From Streptomyces violaceoruber (GTDB lineage Bacteria; Actinomycetota; Actinomycetes; Streptomycetales; Streptomycetaceae): a stretch of 64,000 nt of DNA. Below are positions 53,351 through 62,580 of this stretch, piece by piece. The DNA is taken from contig JODI01000026.1 in NCBI GenBank assembly GCA_000720805.1, positions 44,536 to 108,535 on the forward strand. Direction: 5' to 3'. The notes below the pieces were generated by a model that saw nothing but the letters and a program-made list of their open reading frames with translations, was not told the DNA's origin and did not search any database. The first letter of the stretch is position 1; each line of letters begins with the position of its first letter. The position numbers were made by a program, and so were the translations under genes.

Positions 53351-54316
53351 TCAGGGGTGGGTCTTGATGTACTGGTCGGCCTTCGCCGTGTCGTCCTTGG
53401 TCAGGAGGAACGCGGGCTGCAACTGCGTCGCCGGGACGTCCTTGCCGTCCAGGACTTCCAGCGCGGTGTCCACCGACATCCGCCCCATCTTCTGGGTCTG
53501 CTGGACCATGGTGGCGTCGATGGTGCCGTTGCGGACGGCCTTCAGGCCCGCGACGTCGCCGTCGAAGCCGACGATGAGACGCTTCTTGCCGTCGGCGCTC
53601 TTGACGGCCTGCGCGGCACCGAGAGCCATCGCGTCGGCCTGTCCCCAGAAGATGTCGATGCCCGGGTGGGCCTGGAGCATGTCCTGGGCCACGGAGTACG
53701 CCTTGTCCTGCGCCCAGTCGGCGGTCTGCTGGGTGACCACCTTGATCCCGGGTGCCCCCGCGAGCGCCTGCCCGAAGCCCTTCTGCCGGTCGACCTGCGG
53801 GGTGGTGCCGATCTGGCCCTGGAGGATGGCCAGTTGGCCCTTGCCGTCCTTCTGCTTGATCACGTACTCGCCGAGCGTCTTGGCGGCCGCGACGCTGTCG
53901 GTGGCGATGAAGGACTTGCCCGGCGCGTCCTCGGGGTTGCGGTCGACCGTGATGACGGGGATCTTCGCGCGTTCCGCGGCCTTCACCGGCACGCCGGCGG
54001 CCGTGGCGCCGGCCGGGATGTAGATGATCGCGCTGACCTGCTGGCTGATGAAGTCCTGGATCTGGTTGACCTGGGTCGCGGAGTCACCGCGGGCGTCCGC
54101 CACGACGACCTTGACGCCCTTCTTCTTGGCTTCGGCTTCGACGGACTGCTTGATCTGGTTGAAGAAGTCGGCCTGGAGATTGGCGACGGCGAGACCGATC
54201 GTCACCGGCTTGCCGTCGGCGGTGGTCGTGCCGGCGCTCTCTCTGTTGCAGGCGGTGGCGGTAAGAGCGAGGGCGGCCACGACGCCGGTGGCGATCCAGC
54301 GGTACGGGGACTTCAT
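53351..54316 (-). CDS. Sugar ABC transporter substrate-binding lipoprotein (RbsB-type)
   Basis: 321 residues with a lipoprotein signal ending LTATAC (Cys about residue 23), then a periplasmic-binding type 4 fold: VTIGLAVANLQADFFNQIKQ, IYIPAGATAAGVPVKAAERA, VDRNPEDAPGKSFIATDS, DIFWGQADAMALGAAQAVKS. The pocket pattern is of the ribose/xylitol group. Start ATG 54316 after a 175-bp gap from the permease; a second promoter may lie there. Confidence 0.9.
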   Translation of the reverse strand: MKSPYRWIATGVVAALALTATACNRESAGTTTADGKPVTIGLAVANLQADFFNQIKQSVEAEAKKKGVKVVVADARGDSATQVNQIQDFISQQVSAIIYIPAGATAAGVPVKAAERAKIPVITVDRNPEDAPGKSFIATDSVAAAKTLGEYVIKQKDGKGQLAILQGQIGTTPQVDRQKGFGQALAGAPGIKVVTQQTADWAQDKAYSVAQDMLQAHPGIDIFWGQADAMALGAAQAVKSADGKKRLIVGFDGDVAGLKAVRNGTIDATMVQQTQKMGRMSVDTALEVLDGKDVPATQLQPAFLLTKDDTAKADQYIKTHP

Positions 54317-54491
54317 GACGATGGTGCTCCTTCGGGAAACGGACCCGGCGACTCGGGGGAGAGAGGCGGTTCAGAGGTGAGCGGGGACGAGCCGATCTCT
54401 TGGGATCGGGTGAAGCGAGTGGGGGCGAGACGGCCGTGCGGCGGTGGCTGAGCGGTGGGGACCTGTGGTCGGCCGAATCGAGCTGAGGTAG

Positions 54492-55508
54492 TCAGTGCGC
54501 CTTGCGGCGGCGCAGGACGTCGATCATCACGGCCAGTGCGATCACGACGCCGATGACGATCTGCTGAATGAACGGGGAGACTCCGAGCAGGTTGAGCCCG
54601 TTGTGCAGGACACCGATGATCAGCACGCCGAACAGGGTTCCGGTGACGGAGCCGACACCGCCGCTCAGGCTCGCGCCGCCGATCACCACGGCGGCGATCG
54701 CGTCGAGTTCGTAGCCCGTTCCGGCGCTCGGCTGCGAGGAGTCGAGACGCATGGCGAGGAAGACGCCGGCCAGGCCGACGAGGACGCCGGTCACGGTGTA
54801 GACGAGCACCGTCCGCTTGCGCACGCTGATGCCGGCGAGCCTTGCCACCTCCGAGCTGCCGCCGATGGCGTACAGCTCACGCCCACCGGTCCGGTAGCGC
54901 ATGTAGGCCCACCCCGCCACGTACAGCACGACCAGTACGAAGGTGACGAAGGTGAAGACACCGAGGTAGCGGACGGTGGAGAGGTTGTCGAACCAGCCCG
55001 GGTACCCGACGATCTGCTGGCCGTCGGTGATGACGTTGGCCAGGCCACGGGCGATCGACATCATCGCCAACGTGGCGATGAAGGGCGGGAGTTTGGTGAA
55101 GGTGACGCCCAGCCCGTTGGCCAGGCCGCACGCCCCCGCGACACCGATCGCGACGAGCGCGCTCAGCCACAGCGGCCAGCCCAGCTCGTGGGAGGTCCAC
55201 CCCAGCACCATGGTCGCCAGCGCCAGCACGGCGCCGACCGAGAGGTCGATGCCGCCCGTGATGATCACGGCGGTCATACCGAGAGCGAGAAGACCCAGGA
55301 TCACCGCCTGGTCGACGATGTTCAACAGATTGTTCTGGGTCAGGAAATACGGCGTCGCGATGTAGAAGACGACGCCCATGGCGATCAGGCCCAGTGCCGG
55401 ACCGCGGGATCCGGTGAGGAGCCCGGTCGCCCAGGACGGCGCTTTCAGCCGCCGCTCGGCCGACGGCGGTGCGTCCACGGGCTTCGCCGCGTTGCTGGTC
55501 GTACTCAT
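54492..55508 (-). CDS. Sugar ABC transporter permease (RbsC-type)
   Basis: A 338-residue membrane protein of the CUT2 permease family with about ten helices: TAVIITGGIDLSVGAVLALA, FIATLAMMSIARGLANVITD, RELYAIGGSSEVARLAGISV (EAA-like loop) and AAVVIGGASLSGGVGSVTGT are hallmarks. ATG 55508 has GGAG 8 nt upstream. Follows the SDR gene by 95 bp. Confidence 0.9.
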   Translation of the reverse strand: MSTTSNAAKPVDAPPSAERRLKAPSWATGLLTGSRGPALGLIAMGVVFYIATPYFLTQNNLLNIVDQAVILGLLALGMTAVIITGGIDLSVGAVLALATMVLGWTSHELGWPLWLSALVAIGVAGACGLANGLGVTFTKLPPFIATLAMMSIARGLANVITDGQQIVGYPGWFDNLSTVRYLGVFTFVTFVLVVLYVAGWAYMRYRTGGRELYAIGGSSEVARLAGISVRKRTVLVYTVTGVLVGLAGVFLAMRLDSSQPSAGTGYELDAIAAVVIGGASLSGGVGSVTGTLFGVLIIGVLHNGLNLLGVSPFIQQIVIGVVIALAVMIDVLRRRKAH

Positions 55509-55603
55509 GGAGGTCTCCGGATAGTGAAAAGAGTGCATCCAGGTCGGAAGGGGTGGCATGGACCGCGTTCGGTCACCTGCGCTGTCGTCACGCGCGTGAC
55601 GTG

Positions 55604-56407
55604 CTAGTTCATGAACATCCCTCCGTCGACGTTGATCGTCTGGCCCGTGATGTAGGCCGCCTCCTCGGAGGCGAGGAAAAGGGCGAGGCCGGCGACGTCG
55701 TCCTCGGTGCCGGCGCGTCCGAGCGGGATGCCCGCGACCCATTCGGCCATGAGCCCACCCGGCTCGTAGTCACCGAGCAGCCGGCCCCATGCGCGGTCGT
55801 TGTAGTCCCACATGTCGCTGCCGACGATGCCGGGGCAGTAGGCGTTCACGGTGATCCGGTCCTTGGCGAGTTCCTTCGCCAGGCTCTGCGTAAGTCCCAC
55901 GACCCCGAACTTGCTGGCCGCGTAGTGCGGTGTGTAGATGAAGCCCTGACGGGCCTGCCCCGAGGCTGCGTTGAGGATGCGCCCTCCGCGTCCGTGCTTC
56001 CGCATGCTGGCGGCGGCGGCCTGGGCGCACAGGAAGGTGCCTGTGGTGTTGACGGCGAGGACCTTCTGCCAGTCGTCGAGGCTCAGGTCCTCCAGTGGGC
56101 TGATGGTGATGACGCCGGCGTTGTTGACCAGGACGTCGACACCGTCCCAGGTGCGGTCGGCGAGGTCGAAGGCGCGGGTCACGTCGTGCGGGGAGGTGAC
56201 ATCCGTACGGACGCCGGTCGCGCTGCCGCCGGGGTGCTGGGCGGCGACCTTCTCGGCCGCCTCCTTGACGGCCTCGGACCGGTCGAGCATCAGGACGTTC
56301 GCGCCTTCGCCGGCGAACCGCGCGGCCATCCCGCGCCCGATGCCCTGTGCGGCGCCGGTGACGACGACACACTTGCCTGCGAAGCGACGGGACTCATTCC
56401 TGTCCAT
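55604..56407 (-). CDS. SDR oxidoreductase in sugar operon 2
   Basis: A 267-residue classical SDR: CVVVTGAAQGIGRGMAARFA, LVNNAGVITI, NAASGQ and YAASKFGVVGLTQSLAKELA, with C-terminal TGQTINVDGGMFMN. The ending and MWDYNDRAWG insert recall sorbitol/L-fucose/polyol dehydrogenases. ATG 56407 overlaps the TktC 3' end by 14 bp. Probably the polyol or sugar dehydrogenase of this operon. Confidence 0.88.
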   Translation of the reverse strand: MDRNESRRFAGKCVVVTGAAQGIGRGMAARFAGEGANVLMLDRSEAVKEAAEKVAAQHPGGSATGVRTDVTSPHDVTRAFDLADRTWDGVDVLVNNAGVITISPLEDLSLDDWQKVLAVNTTGTFLCAQAAAASMRKHGRGGRILNAASGQARQGFIYTPHYAASKFGVVGLTQSLAKELAKDRITVNAYCPGIVGSDMWDYNDRAWGRLLGDYEPGGLMAEWVAGIPLGRAGTEDDVAGLALFLASEEAAYITGQTINVDGGMFMN

Positions 56408-57383
56408 GTGCACCGCCCCCGTGGCCGCCGGCCAGCAACTCCCGTACGGCGGAAGCGATGCCGTCGGCCGTGAGACCGAAGTGCCGCAGCAGGAAGGCGG
56501 CACTCCCGGTCGGCGCGAACTCGCGCCGCACCCCGAGGATCCGCATGGGCACGGGATGGTTCTGCGCGACGAGGCTGGCCACCGCCGCGCCGAGGCCGCC
56601 CGTGGTGGTCGCCTCCTCGGCGGTGACGATGCCCCGGGTCTCGCGAGCGGCCCGCAGGACGGCTTCCACGTCCAGCGGCTCGACGAAGGTCATGTTCAGC
56701 ACCCGGAGGCCGACACCCTCGGCGCGCAGTGCCTGGGCGGCGGCCAGGGCGCGGGAGACCATGGTTCCGACGGCCATGACGGTGAGGTCGTCGCCGTCGG
56801 TGAGCTGGATGCTGCGGCCGGGTTCGAACGGTGCGTCCTGCGGCGTGACCGACGGGACCTTGAACCGCGGGATGCGCAGGTAGACGGGTCCGTCGTGGGC
56901 GGCGGCCCAGCGTACGGCGGCGCGGGTCTGGGCCGGGTCCGCGGGCACGGCGATGGCCAGGTCGGCGATCGCTCGCATCCAGGACAGGTCCTCGATCGAA
57001 TGGTGGGTGGGCCCCAGTTCCCCGTAGGCCAGACCGGGGCTCTGGCCGCAGAGCACCACCGGGAGTCCGTTGTAGGCGGCGTCGGTCTTGATCTGTTCGG
57101 TGGCGCGGCCGGTCAGGAAGGGGCCCGCGGCGCTGACGAACGGGACGAACCCGCCGATCGACAGCCCGGCGGCCACACCGACGAGGTCCTGCTCGGCGAT
57201 GCCGACGTTGATGAGGCGGTCGGGAAAGAGCTCTCTGAACCGGACGAGGTTGCTCGACCCCACGGAGTCGTTGCACACAGCGACGATCCGCTCGTCCTGG
57301 GCGGCCAGCGCGATCAGTTCCTCCGCGAACGCCTGGCGGCAGTCGTAGGTCTGCGCGGTCTCGGGCATGACATCGGCAGTCAT
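56394..57383 (-). CDS. Split transketolase, C-terminal subunit (operon 2)
   Basis: 329 residues: CNDSVGSSNLVRFRELFPDR, LINVGIAEQDLVGVAAGLSI with the catalytic Glu, GPTHHSIEDLSWMRAIADLA. Start ATG 57383 overlaps the TktN stop (ATGA). Homologous throughout to 45917-46912 but clearly diverged, so a long-standing duplication or separate acquisition rather than a recent copy. Confidence 0.9.
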   Translation of the reverse strand: MTADVMPETAQTYDCRQAFAEELIALAAQDERIVAVCNDSVGSSNLVRFRELFPDRLINVGIAEQDLVGVAAGLSIGGFVPFVSAAGPFLTGRATEQIKTDAAYNGLPVVLCGQSPGLAYGELGPTHHSIEDLSWMRAIADLAIAVPADPAQTRAAVRWAAAHDGPVYLRIPRFKVPSVTPQDAPFEPGRSIQLTDGDDLTVMAVGTMVSRALAAAQALRAEGVGLRVLNMTFVEPLDVEAVLRAARETRGIVTAEEATTTGGLGAAVASLVAQNHPVPMRILGVRREFAPTGSAAFLLRHFGLTADGIASAVRELLAGGHGGGAHGQE

Positions 57384-58261
57384 CGGCTGAGCTCCTCCAG
57401 GGCGGCCTGAACCTGCTCGGGATTCGGCACCTTGTGGTGCCACTCGACGCGGTCCTCGATGAACGACACGCCCTTGCCCTTGACGGTGCGGGCCACGACG
57501 GCGACCGGCCGACCGGTCGTGGACGGGCGCAGTGCGGACAGCAGTTGTCCGTGGTCGTGTCCGTCGGCGTCCCGGACCTCCCAGCCGAAGCTGGTCCACT
57601 TGTCCGCGAGCGGCTCCAGCCGCTTGGTGTCCTCGGTACGGGCGCCCTGCTGGAGACGGTTGCGGTCGACGATCGCCGTGAGGGAGGCGAGGTCATAGTG
57701 CGCGGCGGTCATCGCCGCCTCCCAGTTGCTCCCCTCCTGCAGTTCGCCGTCGCCCAGGACCACGAAGGTGCGGTACGAGCGGCCCGACACCTTGGCCGCC
57801 AGGGCACAGCCGACCGCGACGGGGAAGCCGTGTCCAAGGGGCCCGGTATTCGTCTCGACGCCCGGTACCTTCCTGCGGTTCGGGTGGCCGTTGAGCGGGG
57901 ACAGCGGCGCCATGAACGTGGACAACTCCGACAGCGGGAAGAAGCCGCTGTGAGCGAGCGTCGCGTACAGGGCCGCCGCACAGTGCCCCTTGCTCAGGAT
58001 GAAACGGTCACGATCGGGATCACGCGGCTTCTCGGGATCCACGGCCAGCACCCCGCCGAACAGGGTGACGAGGATGTCCGTCACCGACAGGTCGCCGCCG
58101 ATGTGACCGAGCTGGGCGCCGTCGATCATCCGCACGACACTGCGGCGCACGTCGGTGGCCAGCTGCCCCAGCTCCTGGAGCCGACCGGACAGATCTTCAT
58201 CGGCGATACGCCGACGCCGTTCCCGGAACCGCACGGTCCCGGCTGGGTCTGTGGTGAGCAT
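57380..58261 (-). CDS. Split transketolase, N-terminal subunit (operon 2)
   Basis: 293 residues with the TPP domain: IDGAQLGHIGGDLSVTDILV, DRFILSKGHCAAALYATLAH, VETNTGPLGHGFPVAVGCAL and GDGELQEGSNWEAAM. ATG 58261 with AGGA 8 nt upstream. First gene of the operon TktN-TktC-SDR-permease-binding protein-ATPase. The GAATATCTATTC dyad is about 125 bp upstream. Confidence 0.9.
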   Translation of the reverse strand: MLTTDPAGTVRFRERRRRIADEDLSGRLQELGQLATDVRRSVVRMIDGAQLGHIGGDLSVTDILVTLFGGVLAVDPEKPRDPDRDRFILSKGHCAAALYATLAHSGFFPLSELSTFMAPLSPLNGHPNRRKVPGVETNTGPLGHGFPVAVGCALAAKVSGRSYRTFVVLGDGELQEGSNWEAAMTAAHYDLASLTAIVDRNRLQQGARTEDTKRLEPLADKWTSFGWEVRDADGHDHGQLLSALRPSTTGRPVAVVARTVKGKGVSFIEDRVEWHHKVPNPEQVQAALEELSR

Positions 58262-58384
58262 CTGGATCGTCCTTGATCGCTGGATCTTGAGGTCCGGAGG
58301 GTCTCGCACCACCGGCCGCAGGGGGTTCAGCGAGCGAGAGGGGCGGGCTGGGGTGGGACTGCCGGCTGGGCGCCAGAGGTGCGA

Positions 58385-58401
58385 GCGAATATCTATTCAC
58401 G
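58385..58401 (-). promoter_or_regulatory. GCGAATATCTATTCACG operator of transketolase operon 2
   Basis: Contains GAATA-TC-TATTC, a perfect 5-2-5 dyad; overlaps ATTCA-CGAC-TGAAT (58395-58408), a second dyad. Best member of the shared motif family, located before TktN. Proposed SorC-type regulator site. Confidence 0.6.
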
Positions 58402-58704
58402 ACTGAATGGTGACGCTCATCATGCTGGGCGGGTTTCGGCCGCGTGTCAATAGGGTGAATCGATGCCTTTTCAGGGTGTCGTGGCGCGGGCAAAGGGCCC
58501 CGAAGTGCGGCTTTGGGGGTGAGACAGGGTGCGTGCTTGCCGGAGCGTGGACTGAGGGGCATGTGCGAGGCGCCCGTAGATGTCCTGCGGACGGTGCGGT
58601 CGGCCTGGCTGCTTGTCGAGAAGAACACTCACGTCCTGGACAACATCGCCCCGTCATCACCGCCCTGGCCCCCGAGGCCTCCGACCGCCCGAAGGCCAGG
58701 CCGA

Positions 58705-58935
58705 TATCGGCTGACAACACCGCCCACCTGGGTACATCTCCACGTCGGCGCCACGACCTCACCCGCTCCAAGGGCATCCAGGCCTGCGCGAACTCGAGTA
58801 CGAGGGGACCCCGATCACCTTCGAGAGCGTCGCCCGCACCGCCGCCGTCTCCAGCCCCGGCTCTACACCCAACCCGGTCTTCGAACCGAGATCGAACGAC
58901 TGAGCCAAACCACCCGACGATCCACGAAGGTTCAC
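58705..58935 (+). pseudogene. DUF6262 transposon-accessory protein, scrambled
   Basis: Three successive frames read ADNTAHL..RRRHDLTRSKGIQA, ELEYEGTPITFESVARTAAV and RLYTQPGLRTEIERLSQTTR. Joined, they match the DUF6262 proteins that accompany tyrosine-recombinase TnpA/TnpB transposons. Two shifts, and no recombinase gene nearby: remnant of a lost mobile element. Confidence 0.65.
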
Positions 58936-59184
58936 ACGGCTGCCTCGAAGACACCGTCCACGCCCCGAATTGCCAGGTCAGGGAGGTGCAGGGCACCGAA
59001 CTCAAGAAGCGACATCGGAAGCAACAGCCACGTCACGTGCGCACGGACCAACTGGCCGAGCCGGATGATCAGGTCGCCGTCCGCGACAAGGCTCCTGACG
59101 GCGGACAGGAAACCCCGATGCCATCTTTAGGGCGCTGGCGTAGATCTCGCCCTTGGGCAGCAGCGACGGCAGCCGTCGGGCGGA

Positions 59185-59270
59185 TCAGCCGAGTTCACGC
59201 TCGGCCATGGAGACCACGTTGGCGAGCAGCATGGCGCGGGTCATCGGACCCACTCCACCCGGGCCGGATC
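59185..59270 (-). pseudogene. folD: FolD C-terminal fragment
   Basis: Minus strand reads GPGGVGPMTRAMLLANVVSM then AERELG and a stop, the invariant C-terminal helix region of methylenetetrahydrofolate dehydrogenase/cyclohydrolase (PGGVGPMTxAMLL). Only about 28 residues remain. Confidence 0.75.
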
Positions 59271-59872
59271 TGAGCCGGGAGCAGACCGTAGTCAACCCGG
59301 AGCACAACACACACCCCCGCGTCCGTCCGACCACCCCACCGCAGCAGTGAGCACTCCGGCGCACTCCACCACGCCGGGGCACACAGCTCGCTGCGAAAGT
59401 GCACCTGGCCGCACCGGGCGTCACCTGTCAGGCTCCTGGCGCGAGGCCGCACGGATGGTCACCACGAACAGTTGAGCGCGGCACCTGCTGAGACGGCCAC
59501 CGCTACCTGATCCGATGGGCTCACGAGCGGGGAGTCAAAGCGATCGGCGCGACTCTCCCGCCTTGCAACTGCACTGGCGGGAACGAAGCCATCTCTAGGC
59601 GCAGACCCATGGGCAAACGGCGATCTGACATCGAGCCTCGGGCGAGGTCGAGCATCATCAGGGATCGCTGTGGTCCATGGACTGATCAGGGAAGTCGCGC
59701 CACGTTGTGTCGCGTGGACGGTGCTACGAACTGCGTGTCAATCCTCTGTCCGCTTGTTCCCCTTTTTGGGTGGTGTGGCGATGCAGCTCTGGGCGCGCCG
59801 CTGCCTTGCCGTCAGATTGTCGGTTGGCAAGCAGTGGGTGCGTGCTGAATGGGATTGGGCTGAGGGGACGCG
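59271..59872. other. Gap upstream of ABC/terpene locus
   Basis: No gene supported. The weak inverted repeat CTTGCC (59803-59808) / GGCAAG (59825-59830) lies upstream of the ABC gene. The base composition is less GC-rich than neighbours around 59720-59870, perhaps the promoter area of the terpene locus. Confidence 0.3.
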
Positions 59873-60472
59873 GTGGAGGTGAAGGATCTGCATCACGCCT
59901 ACCGTCGGCATGAGGTCCTGCGGGGCGTCACCTTGTATCTCAGCCCCGGTGTGCTGGCCGGGATCGTCGGTGAGAACGGCGCAGGCAAGACGACCCTGTT
60001 GAAGATCCTCGCCGGTGAGCTGCGGCCGGATCGTGGCACAGTCCGTCACCAGGGGCGTTTCGGCTACTGTCCCCAGGACGTAATTCTCAACGACGCGCTC
60101 ACTGTCCGGCAGCATCTGGAGTTCTTCAGGACCGCCTTCGAACTCCCTGACCTGCGGCATGCTGCGGAGATCATGGAGACTCTGCGGTTCTCGGAGTACG
60201 CCGATGTCCGCGCCGGAGTGCTCAGCGGCGGAACCCGGCAGAAGCTGAACCTCACCCTAGCGCTCATGCACGACCCGCAAGTTCTGCTGCTGGACGAGCC
60301 GTACCAGGGCTTCGACTGGGACACCTACCAGCGTTTCTGGGAGCTGGCGGCCCAACTGCGCGACGCCGGCCGCTCCGTCCTGGTGGTCTCTCACCTGGCC
60401 TACGACATCGAACGCCTGGATAACCTTTGGCGCTTGGACTCGGGCACCTTGCACCCGCAGACGGTGGTCTAG
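59873..60472 (+). CDS. ABC transporter ATP-binding protein
   Basis: A short 199-residue ATPase: Walker A GENGAGKTTLLKILAG, Q-loop FGYCPQDV, signature LSGGTRQKL and Walker B VLLLDEP followed by the switch His in VVSHLAYD. Short length and absence of extra domains fit the CcmA/bacitracin-type exporters. GTG 59873 after GAGGGG. The permease gene starts two bases after its stop; the terpene synthase follows. Probably powers export of the terpene or a derivative (inference). Confidence 0.87.
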   Translation: MEVKDLHHAYRRHEVLRGVTLYLSPGVLAGIVGENGAGKTTLLKILAGELRPDRGTVRHQGRFGYCPQDVILNDALTVRQHLEFFRTAFELPDLRHAAEIMETLRFSEYADVRAGVLSGGTRQKLNLTLALMHDPQVLLLDEPYQGFDWDTYQRFWELAAQLRDAGRSVLVVSHLAYDIERLDNLWRLDSGTLHPQTVV

Positions 60473-60474
60473 GC

Positions 60475-61344
60475 GTGAGAAGACACCTGAAGCTCTTCAC
60501 AACGGCTACTCGGTACGACCTGATCGAGCACGCCCGCAACCGGTTCGCCATGCTGCTGGTCGTCGTCTTCATTCCCACCTGGATCACTCTGGTCTACCTG
60601 ACCATCCCCGACAAAGCCGTCACGATTCGCCTGGCGTCCACCGGAGAGATGGTGCCGCTTCCCGGGAGCCGGCTCACCCAGATCAGCGGCGCCATCAACG
60701 CCGTCACTCTGGTCACCGGGTTCATGATGTTCGCCGCCACCTTCACCGGCGGACGCTTCGACCGGCGTCTGGCCATGGCCGGCTATCCCAGAGCCCATCT
60801 CGTCCTGGCCAAGACCACCTCGTTGGCTCTCACGTCCGCGGTCCTCGCCGCGTATGCCACCGTCGTCACCAGCACCGCCTGGACACCGCAGCAGCCCTAC
60901 CTGCTGGCCACCGCTCTGTTCAGCGCGGCCCTGACCTACGGGGCCCTCGGCGTAATCTTCGGATCCCTCCTGCGCCGCGAGGTCGAGGGCATGTTCGCCC
61001 TGGTGATGACCAGCGTCATCGACGTCAGTCTGCAAAACCCCGTCCTCAGCTCGGGCGCCGACAGCGCACTGACAGGCCTGCTGCCCACCTACGGCACCGT
61101 CCAGGCCGCCACCGCAGCAAGCTTCTCCACCACCCCCGCTCCTTCCTACCTCGCCGTCCAGGCCCTGTGGTTCACCGTTGCAGGGCTTCTGGGCCTCCTC
61201 GCCTTCCACCACCGCACCCGCAACGCCCTCCCCAGACGGGGACGGCCGAACCGGCCCGGGCCGCCGGAGCCACGCGACGGCGCGTTCCGCCCAGCCCAGT
61301 CGCCATCATCGGCCGATCAGAGCTCTTCAGGTCCCACGCCGTAG
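60475..61344 (+). CDS. ABC-2-type transporter permease
   Basis: A 289-residue membrane protein with about six hydrophobic helices (RNRFAMLLVVVFIPTWITLV, INAVTLVTGFMMFAATFTGG, LTYGALGVIFGSLLRREVEG) and a Pro/Ser-rich C-terminal tail. Pattern matches ABC-2 exporters. GTG 60475 begins right after the ATPase stop (TAG at 60470-60472). Partner of the ATPase gene. Confidence 0.82.
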   Translation: MRRHLKLFTTATRYDLIEHARNRFAMLLVVVFIPTWITLVYLTIPDKAVTIRLASTGEMVPLPGSRLTQISGAINAVTLVTGFMMFAATFTGGRFDRRLAMAGYPRAHLVLAKTTSLALTSAVLAAYATVVTSTAWTPQQPYLLATALFSAALTYGALGVIFGSLLRREVEGMFALVMTSVIDVSLQNPVLSSGADSALTGLLPTYGTVQAATAASFSTTPAPSYLAVQALWFTVAGLLGLLAFHHRTRNALPRRGRPNRPGPPEPRDGAFRPAQSPSSADQSSSGPTP

Positions 61345-61476
61345 GTGACAGCGCCCCAGTTGGCGTCTGGAGCCTGCCGCACCACCCGATTGAAGGAGAT
61401 TGGCACCTTCTTCGACTGATCACACCGCGGCCGCGCACGGCCACCGTCAGGACGTCGCACCGACGAAGGAGCACGC

Positions 61477-62580
61477 ATGAGCACCAGCACATCGGCAGTG
61501 GACCGGTCCGCGATTCCTCAGCGGGGTGGTGCGCCGCGCTTTTACTACCCCGCGCCGATTCCCGAAATCTCGCACTTCCCCAAAGAGATCGGAGCCCAGG
61601 TCCAGGCATGGAAAGAGTCGTTCACCTTCTTCTCCAAGCCAACCACCACGGAGCCCGACCAATCCCCAGGAACCGTTCTGGCCTGGGTCCTGGGCAGGTT
61701 CTCCACTCCGGACACCAGCAAGGCAGTGCTTCACGGTATCGGCTGCATGATCGAGTGGGCGCTCGTCATCGACGACGACGTACTCGACCATCCCGACGCC
61801 GTCGGCCGGCGCAGCGACATCATCCGTCTCGTGGGCCAGATCACGCATGTCCTGGAGTCCCCGGGATACCGCGTGACAGAGAATGACAACCCCTACGTCG
61901 CCGCACTATGCGACGTGATGGAACAGCTGCGTGCTGAGTGCACGCCGACCCAGGTGGCCCGCGTGAGCACCGGACTCAGGTGCTTGCTCTCCAGCGGAGT
62001 ACACAAGCTCCACCTGGACGAGCCCACAGAAGACGAATACCTCGCCTTGCGCATCCACGACGTCGGCAGCTCCGTCTACGCCGCGTGGATCGGACTGTGC
62101 GGGCCCGCCCCCATCCCGGACGATGACTGGAACGCGCCGGCCGTCCAGGCCCTGATCGGCTGCGCAACTCTTCTCGTGGGAGTGGAAAACGATGTGGCCT
62201 CCTACCACAAGGAAAAAGCAGAAGGCCAGACATCCCCGAACTTTGTGGGCATCTTGCGAGCGACGCGTGGGCTCAACTTCGACCAGGCCGTCGCCGCGGC
62301 GATCGAGACGCGCGACCGCCTGATGCTCCTCTTCCTCCGTCTTAGCGAGCGCCTGACACCGTCGGCCGAAGCGCCTTTGCAATACCTCATCGAACGACTC
62401 GGTCAGTTCATCGTCGCCAACACCGAAGCCTCCCTGTGCGCGCCGCGCTACCGCCCGGCACAACACATCGCTCTGCAAGATGTCGCCACCACACCCGCCT
62501 GCTGGGCACCGTCACCGTCGACCACCGATCCCAGCCCCCTGCCCTACCCCAACATCTCCTGGTGGTGGAACCACTGCTGA
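61477..62580 (+). CDS. Class I terpene synthase
   Basis: A 367-residue bacterial terpene cyclase with the full set of catalytic landmarks. The Asp-rich metal motif IDDDVLDH is at about residues 98-105. The NSE triad is VENDVASYHKE (N238, S242, E246). The diphosphate-sensor Arg192 lies exactly 46 residues before N238, and the RY pair R324-Y325 lies 86 after it. Such enzymes ionise FPP or GGPP and cyclise the cation; the product is not predictable here. ATG 61477 has GGAG 7 nt upstream. 132 bp downstream of the ABC permease gene. No prenyltransferase or P450 in view. Confidence 0.9.
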   Translation: MSTSTSAVDRSAIPQRGGAPRFYYPAPIPEISHFPKEIGAQVQAWKESFTFFSKPTTTEPDQSPGTVLAWVLGRFSTPDTSKAVLHGIGCMIEWALVIDDDVLDHPDAVGRRSDIIRLVGQITHVLESPGYRVTENDNPYVAALCDVMEQLRAECTPTQVARVSTGLRCLLSSGVHKLHLDEPTEDEYLALRIHDVGSSVYAAWIGLCGPAPIPDDDWNAPAVQALIGCATLLVGVENDVASYHKEKAEGQTSPNFVGILRATRGLNFDQAVAAAIETRDRLMLLFLRLSERLTPSAEAPLQYLIERLGQFIVANTEASLCAPRYRPAQHIALQDVATTPACWAPSPSTTDPSPLPYPNISWWWNHC

